Below, in pieces: positions 5,885 through 7,453 of a DNA stretch of 7,453 bases. The notes beneath the pieces are model-generated. The model saw nothing but the letters and a program-made list of their open reading frames with translations. It was not told the DNA's origin and did not search any database. The stretch's first letter is position 1; each line of letters starts with the position of its first letter. The DNA comes from Rickettsiales bacterium (GTDB lineage: Bacteria; Pseudomonadota; Alphaproteobacteria; Rickettsiales; UBA1997). The stretch lies in contig CANGQE010000059.1 of assembly GCA_947455845.1 (NCBI GenBank), forward strand, positions 1-7,453, read 5' to 3'. The translations under genes and the position numbers were made by a program.

Positions 5885-6796
5885 ATGAGCTCTTCTGACA
5901 ATCTGGCGGCTTTAATTTATCTTAAAGGTAAAGTTCACAAATGGAAAAATGTTGCGTTTTTACTCGGCGTTTTTTCATTGTTACTGGCTTTTAGATTTAT
6001 TTTTGGCGGCAGTTTGTCGGAAGGGTTTGAGGCTGGTAATTACATCGCCAGCATTAAAATTGATGGCGTAATTTTTGAAGATGATGACCGCAGTGCAATT
6101 TTAAAAACAATTGCTGAAGAAAAATCGATCCAAGCTGTGATCGTTAATATTGACAGTCCGGGTGGTGGTATTGTTGGTAGTGAAATTTTATTTGATGATT
6201 TAAGAGAAATCGCTGCTCAAAAACCAATCGTAGTTTTGATGGGATCAGTGGCGGCATCGGGTGGCTACATGGCCGCAGTTGCGTCCGACTACATTATTGC
6301 CCATAACGGCACATTAACAGGTTCAATTGGGGTGATGATGGAATCTCCTGAAGTTACGGGATTGGCACAAAAACTTGGTGTTAGATTAAATACTTACAAA
6401 TCATCGCCGCTTAAAGGCAGCCCATCTCCATTTGAAAAACCAAATCCTTTAGTTGATCGCGTCATTCAAGAATCAATCGCTGATTCTCACCAGTTTTTCA
6501 TGGCTTTAGTACGTGACAGAAGAGGTGATAAAATTAATAATGCCGTTTTTGACGGACGTATTTTTACGGGAAGACAGGCTTTAAAAGCCGGTTTAATTGA
6601 TGAAGTTGGTGGAAAAGCTGAAGCAATGGCTTATCTTGAAGGTAAGAAAATTGATGTAAAAGGGTTGCCAGTTAGAGAAGTTGAGATCACCAAAAAAGAC
6701 GAAAAATTCCTAAATAGATTTTTAGGACTTCTACCGTTTTTTGATGGCGCTAAAACCGCAAGTTCAAGCCATCAAGTAATGGCAATAATGCGTTAA
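5885..6796 (+). CDS. sppA: SppA, signal peptide peptidase (S49 family), membrane-anchored
   Basis: An S49-family serine protease that in other bacteria degrades signal peptides left in the membrane after protein export. The 303-residue protein is the short, single-domain form, unlike the double-length E. coli SppA. One membrane segment lies at about 23-41 (VAFLLGVFSLLLAFRFIF) after a basic N-terminus, placing the catalytic domain outside the cytoplasm. The fold's IDSPGGG lies at 89-95. The nucleophile is Ser125 in SVAASGGYMA and the general base is Lys177 in YKSSPLKGSP; their 52-residue spacing is the same as in B. subtilis SppA (Ser147, Lys199). TGSIGV at 145-150 completes the active-site region. 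The start is 5 nt after the rpsA stop, with a weak GAG eight nt upstream inside the end of rpsA. No terminator is seen after its TAA. Confidence 0.95.
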   Translation: MSSSDNLAALIYLKGKVHKWKNVAFLLGVFSLLLAFRFIFGGSLSEGFEAGNYIASIKIDGVIFEDDDRSAILKTIAEEKSIQAVIVNIDSPGGGIVGSEILFDDLREIAAQKPIVVLMGSVAASGGYMAAVASDYIIAHNGTLTGSIGVMMESPEVTGLAQKLGVRLNTYKSSPLKGSPSPFEKPNPLVDRVIQESIADSHQFFMALVRDRRGDKINNAVFDGRIFTGRQALKAGLIDEVGGKAEAMAYLEGKKIDVKGLPVREVEITKKDEKFLNRFLGLLPFFDGAKTASSSHQVMAIMR

Positions 6797-6806
6797 ACTC
6801 AGATCC

Positions 6807-6926
6807 CGTCATTAGAAATTTAATTTACCAGTCTAGTCTCCTCCCTCTCCTTGTCACCCCGTCTTTACGACGGGTTGACAAGGAGAGGGAGGTGAATTGG
6901 GACGAATACTTAAATTTCTAATGACG
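6807..6926. repeat. Outer arms of a nested palindrome in the sppA-acpP spacer
   Basis: The 17-bp sequence at 6807-6823 (with ATTAGAAATTTAA) is an exact reverse complement of 6910-6926. Between them lies a second, independent palindrome (6840-6892), offset by unpaired stretches of 16 and 17 nt. The left unpaired stretch contains CCAGTCTA at 6828-6835, whose reverse complement occurs in the left arm of the repeat at 3859-3971. This suggests an old copy of the same family, or one element inserted in the loop of another. There is no gene in it and no T-run after it. Confidence 0.85.
6840..6892. repeat. Inner hairpin repeat with CACCCCGTC core
   Basis: The arms 6840-6863 and 6869-6892 pair over 24 bp with one mismatch (C6857 against T6875) around the 5-nt loop TTTAC. 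The 16-mer CTTGTCACCCCGTCTT at 6850-6865 is also found at 3930-3945, so this hairpin belongs to the same family as the long repeat before rpsA. It is a single unit that is symmetric in itself, with outer arms that are purely pyrimidine on one side and purine on the other. It is not followed by a U-run, so I do not call it the sppA terminator. Confidence 0.9.
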
Positions 6927-6975
6927 AATTTGGGTTAAAACTTGTTCCAAAAAAAGCTCGAAAGTGGCTTGGCAG

Positions 6976-7005
6976 TTGATCTGAAACATTTTGTAGTTTT
7001 ATATT
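6976..7005 (+). promoter_or_regulatory. Probable acpP promoter
   Basis: TTGATC at 6976-6981 and TATATT at 7000-7005 form a sigma70-like pair with an 18-bp spacer, matching consensus at 4 and 5 of 6 positions. Transcription would begin near 7012, leaving a leader of about 100 nt. The rest of the 314-bp sppA-acpP spacer holds the nested palindrome and otherwise nothing I recognise. The AT-rich setting makes chance matches common, so the confidence is moderate. Confidence 0.4.
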
Positions 7006-7110
7006 TGCTATTTAAATTGTGCTGATTAGCTTGCCGCGCCTCTAAGCTTCACAGAAGTCTTAAACAGTTTTTTAAATTAAAACTTTTCTTATCAACCAAT
7101 CTTAAATTTT

Positions 7111-7353
7111 ATGTCTAACAATAACGAGATTTTTGACAGAGTTAAAAAAATCATCATCAACCACCTTGGCGCTGAAGAAGCAAAAGTTGTAGAACCTGCA
7201 AACTTCATCGACGATCTAGGTGCAGACAGCTTGGACCAAGTTGAACTAGTTATGGCTTTTGAAGAAGAGTTCGGAATTGAAATTCCTGACGAAGCTGCAG
7301 AAAAAATCACAACTGTTGGCAGCGCAGTAAAATATATTTCTGAAAACATGTAA
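7111..7353 (+). CDS. acpP: Acyl carrier protein
   Basis: ACP carries growing fatty acids on a 4'-phosphopantetheine arm in the cytosol and also donates acyl groups to lipid A and phospholipid synthesis. The protein has 80 residues, is strongly acidic and has the four-helix ACP pattern. The phosphopantetheine site is Ser40 in LGADSLDQVELVM, and helix 3 is preceded by EEEFGIEIPDEAAE. This is the general fatty-acid ACP rather than a specialised carrier, judged by its close match to the AcpP core. The ATG at 7111 follows the AT-rich leader directly, and no Shine-Dalgarno sequence is present. The usual neighbours fabG (upstream) and fabF (downstream) are not seen: sppA lies before it, and a strong terminator 22 nt after the stop suggests a single-gene transcript. 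Confidence 0.97.
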   Translation: MSNNNEIFDRVKKIIINHLGAEEAKVVEPANFIDDLGADSLDQVELVMAFEEEFGIEIPDEAAEKITTVGSAVKYISENM

Positions 7354-7375
7354 TTTGTTTCTAGAAAATGAATTT

Positions 7376-7415
7376 AAAAAAGCCTCTGAGGAGTAATTCT
7401 CAGAGGCTTTTTTTT
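7376..7415 (+). terminator. Intrinsic terminator after acpP
   Basis: A 9-bp stem GCCTCTGAG (7382-7390) / CTCAGAGGC (7399-7407) encloses an 8-nt loop and is followed by eight T residues (7408-7415). Six A residues before the stem pair with the T-run, so it could also stop transcription arriving from the right on the minus strand. It starts 22 nt after the acpP stop codon. Confidence 0.96.
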
Positions 7416-7431
7416 AATCAAAATCACGCAA

Positions 7432-7453
7432 CCCGCTGGTCGAGCCGTGTCGA
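7432..7453. repeat. Start of a second GGTCGAGC-type repeat, cut by the window edge
   Basis: CCCGCTGGTCGAGC at 7432-7445 is identical to 2200-2213 between the nifS-like gene and iscS. The following CGTGTCGA runs into the window edge. The shared 14 bases and the palindromic form of the other copy suggest that the right half of a hairpin lies just outside the window. Confidence 0.55.

Noticed and set aside
6840..6892. Intrinsic terminator of the rpsA-sppA operon
   Set aside because: The stem is strong but is followed by GTGAATTGG on the plus strand, with no U-run; termination there cannot be supported.
7092..7349. Minus-strand open frame of 85 codons over acpP
   Set aside because: It is the antisense of a well-supported acpP, is rich in Ser and Ala, and matches no family I know.

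Overview
The window looks like a piece of an AT-rich alphaproteobacterial chromosome, most likely from a Rickettsiales-type or similar host-associated lineage. Three things point that way: an isc cluster in which a second NifS-like cysteine desulfurase sits between iscR and iscS (an order I recall from Rickettsia; recalled, not searched), AT-rich codon use and spacers, and dispersed palindromic repeats in most intergenic gaps. No phage, plasmid, transposase, CRISPR, rRNA or tRNA feature is visible.

Left part (1-3754, all on the minus strand): an iron-sulfur cluster assembly operon, read from right to left as iscR, a NifS-like desulfurase, iscS, iscU and iscA (cut by the window edge). IscS takes sulfur from cysteine, IscU is the scaffold, IscA is an A-type carrier, and IscR is the Fe-S-sensing repressor. 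A 27-bp near-palindrome at 3785-3811, just upstream of iscR, looks like an IscR operator, so the operon is probably autoregulated by feedback.

Divergent spacer (3755-4154): it holds the operator, a possible plus-strand promoter, a long inverted repeat (3859-3971) and a leader before rpsA with a small hairpin.

Right part (4155-7453, plus strand): rpsA (ribosomal protein S1, six S1 domains) followed after 5 nt by sppA (membrane-anchored S49 signal peptide peptidase), probably co-transcribed. A 314-bp spacer with a nested palindrome and a likely promoter comes next, then acpP (acyl carrier protein) alone, closed by a strong intrinsic terminator.

All the genes are housekeeping genes with their catalytic or ligand residues intact, and I see no previously undescribed defence or biosynthetic system. 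What deserves a second look is non-coding: the putative IscR operator; a set of intergenic palindromes, two of which share the same stem-loop-stem-GAC plan with different stem sequences; a nested palindrome; a second repeat family seen at 2195-2224 and at the right edge; and the near absence of Shine-Dalgarno sequences in front of all eight genes.
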